Source: Aestuariirhabdus sp049985285
GTDB taxonomy: Bacteria > Pseudomonadota > Gammaproteobacteria > Pseudomonadales > Aestuariirhabdaceae
DNA length: 64,000 nt
Direction: 5' to 3'
Assembly (NCBI RefSeq): GCF_049985285.1
Contig: NZ_JBNIEU010000002.1
Coordinates: forward strand, 992,001 to 1,056,000
Below are positions 62,688 to 64,000 of the stretch, piece after piece; the first letter of the stretch is position 1, and each line of letters opens with the position of its first letter. The notes under the pieces are model-generated. The model had not been told where the DNA came from, did not search any database, and worked only from the letters and a program-made list of their open reading frames with translations. A program made the translations under genes and the position numbers.

Positions 62688-63839
62688 ATGAGTAGTGATC
62701 GCCAGCGGTCAACCGTTTTGCATGTGATTACCGGCCTATCTATAGGCGGTGCCGAGCAAGCGTTGTTTAATCTTCTTTCCGGTAGCTCGAAGGATGCTTG
62801 CGAGAGTTACGTCGTTTCTCTGATCGATGTAGGAGATATAGGTCCCAGAATTGAAGCCCTTGGCATAAAGGTTTTTACTCTCGATATGCCCCGTGGCCGC
62901 CCTACATTTGGAAGTATTTTGAAGCTTAGAAGGATTGTTAAGGTAGTTAAACCCACTATTATTCAAGGCTGGATGTATCATGGAAATATAGCAGCTGTTG
63001 TAGCTAAAATATTTTCGTCGGATAAATGCAAGTTGGTTTGGGGGGTTCGGCAAACTCTTTATGATTTAGCGAATGAGAAAAAGCTTACACGCTGGGTTAT
63101 TAAGGCGAATGCTATGCTGTCTTTTTTGCCGGACGCGTTGCTTTACAATAGTCATTTATCCAAAGAACAACATCAAAAAGTTGGTTTTTCGTCTCGGTTT
63201 TCGCAAGTAATTCCGAACGGTATCGATATTAATCGATTTTGTCATAATTCATTAGATAGAAGATCGGTCAGAGAAAAGTTGTCCATTTCTGATGAGGCTG
63301 TAGTGGTTGGGCATGTGGGTCGATTTCATCCAATGAAAGGTCACGCCAGTTTTCTGAAATCGATTGTTGATGTGATGGATATACGGAAGAATTTACAGGT
63401 AGTGATGATCGGTAGAGATATAGTTCCCGCCAATTTGGAGTTGTCCGTTCTTATACCTACGGCACTAGCGGACCGTATTCATCTACTGGGAGAGCAGCAA
63501 GATACCTCGAGCTGGTATTCAGGTTTTGATATTTTCTGCCTGAGTAGCCAGTGGGGTGAAGGTTTTCCTAATGTGGTGGGAGAGGCGATGGCCTGCAAGG
63601 TTCCAGCAGTTGTTACTGATGTTGGTGATAGTTCAAGGATTGTCGCCGATTGTGGGATGTCTGTACCGATAGGAGAAAGAAAATCACTTTGTGACGCTGT
63701 GCTGTCGATGGTCGATTTGTCTGTTGATGAGCGTGTACAAATGGGGCGTCGTGCCAGGGCCAGAATTGTAGGGAACTACGCTCTGCCATCGATTGTGAGT
63801 TGCTATATGAATTTGTATCAACAGCTTGATAAAAAATAG
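62688..63839 (+). CDS. Family 4 glycosyltransferase B
   Basis: 383 residues, GT-B fold, same family as the previous gene and alignable with it (ITGLSIGGAEQALFNLL; GEGFPNVVGEAMACKVP), so probably an old duplication with changed acceptor. A 99-nt spacer precedes it, without a strong promoter that I can see. Confidence 0.92.
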   Translation: MSSDRQRSTVLHVITGLSIGGAEQALFNLLSGSSKDACESYVVSLIDVGDIGPRIEALGIKVFTLDMPRGRPTFGSILKLRRIVKVVKPTIIQGWMYHGNIAAVVAKIFSSDKCKLVWGVRQTLYDLANEKKLTRWVIKANAMLSFLPDALLYNSHLSKEQHQKVGFSSRFSQVIPNGIDINRFCHNSLDRRSVREKLSISDEAVVVGHVGRFHPMKGHASFLKSIVDVMDIRKNLQVVMIGRDIVPANLELSVLIPTALADRIHLLGEQQDTSSWYSGFDIFCLSSQWGEGFPNVVGEAMACKVPAVVTDVGDSSRIVADCGMSVPIGERKSLCDAVLSMVDLSVDERVQMGRRARARIVGNYALPSIVSCYMNLYQQLDKK

Positions 63840-63851
63840 GAGTTCAGTCGT

Positions 63852-64000
63852 TTGTGCGGAATAACCGGCTATTGGGATAAGCAAGGGGTTAATGTAGCTG
63901 TCATAGAAGCTATGGCGACACAAATTGAGCATCGCGGACCAGATGATTCCGGTATTTGGCTGGACGATAGCCATACCTTGGCGCTTGCACATCGGCGTCT
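63852..64000 (+). CDS. Asparagine synthetase B-type gene, 3' truncated by window
   Basis: Starts with TTG and the sequence LCGITGYWDKQG; after removal of the start residue the Cys is the class II amidotransferase nucleophile. EHRGPDDSGIW follows as in AsnB. AGGAG sits 8-12 nt upstream. Only 49 codons are in the window. In glycan loci such genes amidate uronic acids or other sugars, which would fit the uronic acid genes here; true asparagine synthesis is the alternative. Confidence 0.88.
   Translation, partial: MCGITGYWDKQGVNVAVIEAMATQIEHRGPDDSGIWLDDSHTLALAHRR

Overview
The window reads as chromosomal DNA of a marine-type gammaproteobacterium near the Pseudomonadales/Oceanospirillales. This is inferred from gene content and order, not from a marker tree. 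A cbb3 oxidase operon (ccoNOQP-ccoGHIS) runs into a TauE/SafE gene, hemN, an Anr/FNR gene and apt. An htpX - alaA - glutathione peroxidase - ospR-like - sagS-like block matches the Pseudomonas aeruginosa PA2824-PA2830 neighbourhood as I recall it, without msrB. No rRNA, tRNA, insertion sequence, prophage or CRISPR array was seen.

Layout. (1) 1-12.4 kb: 3' part of an asparagine-synthase-type gene, an acyl-CoA ligase and an AMACR-like racemase/CoA transferase pair, then housekeeping genes (YecA/UPF0149, Bax-type glucosaminidase, DUF547, ttcA, a Tag-like glycosylase, a DksA/TraR zinc finger protein, glycerate kinase). (2) 12.5-26.6 kb: apt, anr/fnr, hemN and the whole cbb3 operon on the minus strand, with a second Fe-S FNR-type regulator upstream. 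TTGAT-N4-ATCAA boxes lie before hemN, before the second regulator, before ccoN (one mismatch) and before the DksA-like gene. In all four, a -10-like hexamer sits 22 nt after the box, the spacing of class II FNR promoters. (3) 26.8-38.6 kb: tusA, a MATE pump, pdxB, an ATP-NAD-kinase-type protein, then the htpX...sagS-like stress and signalling block. (4) 38.9-44.7 kb: arginine deiminase pathway arcABC, divergent from a YfcC-type antiporter, a fermentative ATP route that fits the microaerobic theme. (5) 44.9-49.2 kb: two toxin-antitoxin modules flanking an MBL/beta-CASP ribonuclease gene, a tandem palindromic repeat array and a broken copy of the 3' end of the ribonuclease gene. (6) 49.3 kb to the end: an AT-richer surface-glycan locus.

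The glycan locus is the most interesting part. It encodes UDP-glucose dehydrogenase, a UDP-uronate epimerase, a DegT aminotransferase, WbqC, a NeuD-like acyltransferase, a beta-propeller protein, a GT2, a Wzx-type flippase, four consecutive and mutually different sulfotransferases, two GT4 glycosyltransferases and the start of asnB. Together they suggest a uronic-acid- and aminosugar-containing, multiply sulfated surface polysaccharide that I do not recognise as a described system. The locus starts beside the repeat array and the gene fragment, which look like a recombination scar. No Wzy polymerase or export genes are visible, and the locus continues past the window.

Dispersed short palindromic repeats (REP/REPIN-like) occur in intergenic spaces at about 31.0, 35.3, 38.7, 44.8 and 48.5-48.9 kb. 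All motif positions were read by eye; no similarity search was run.
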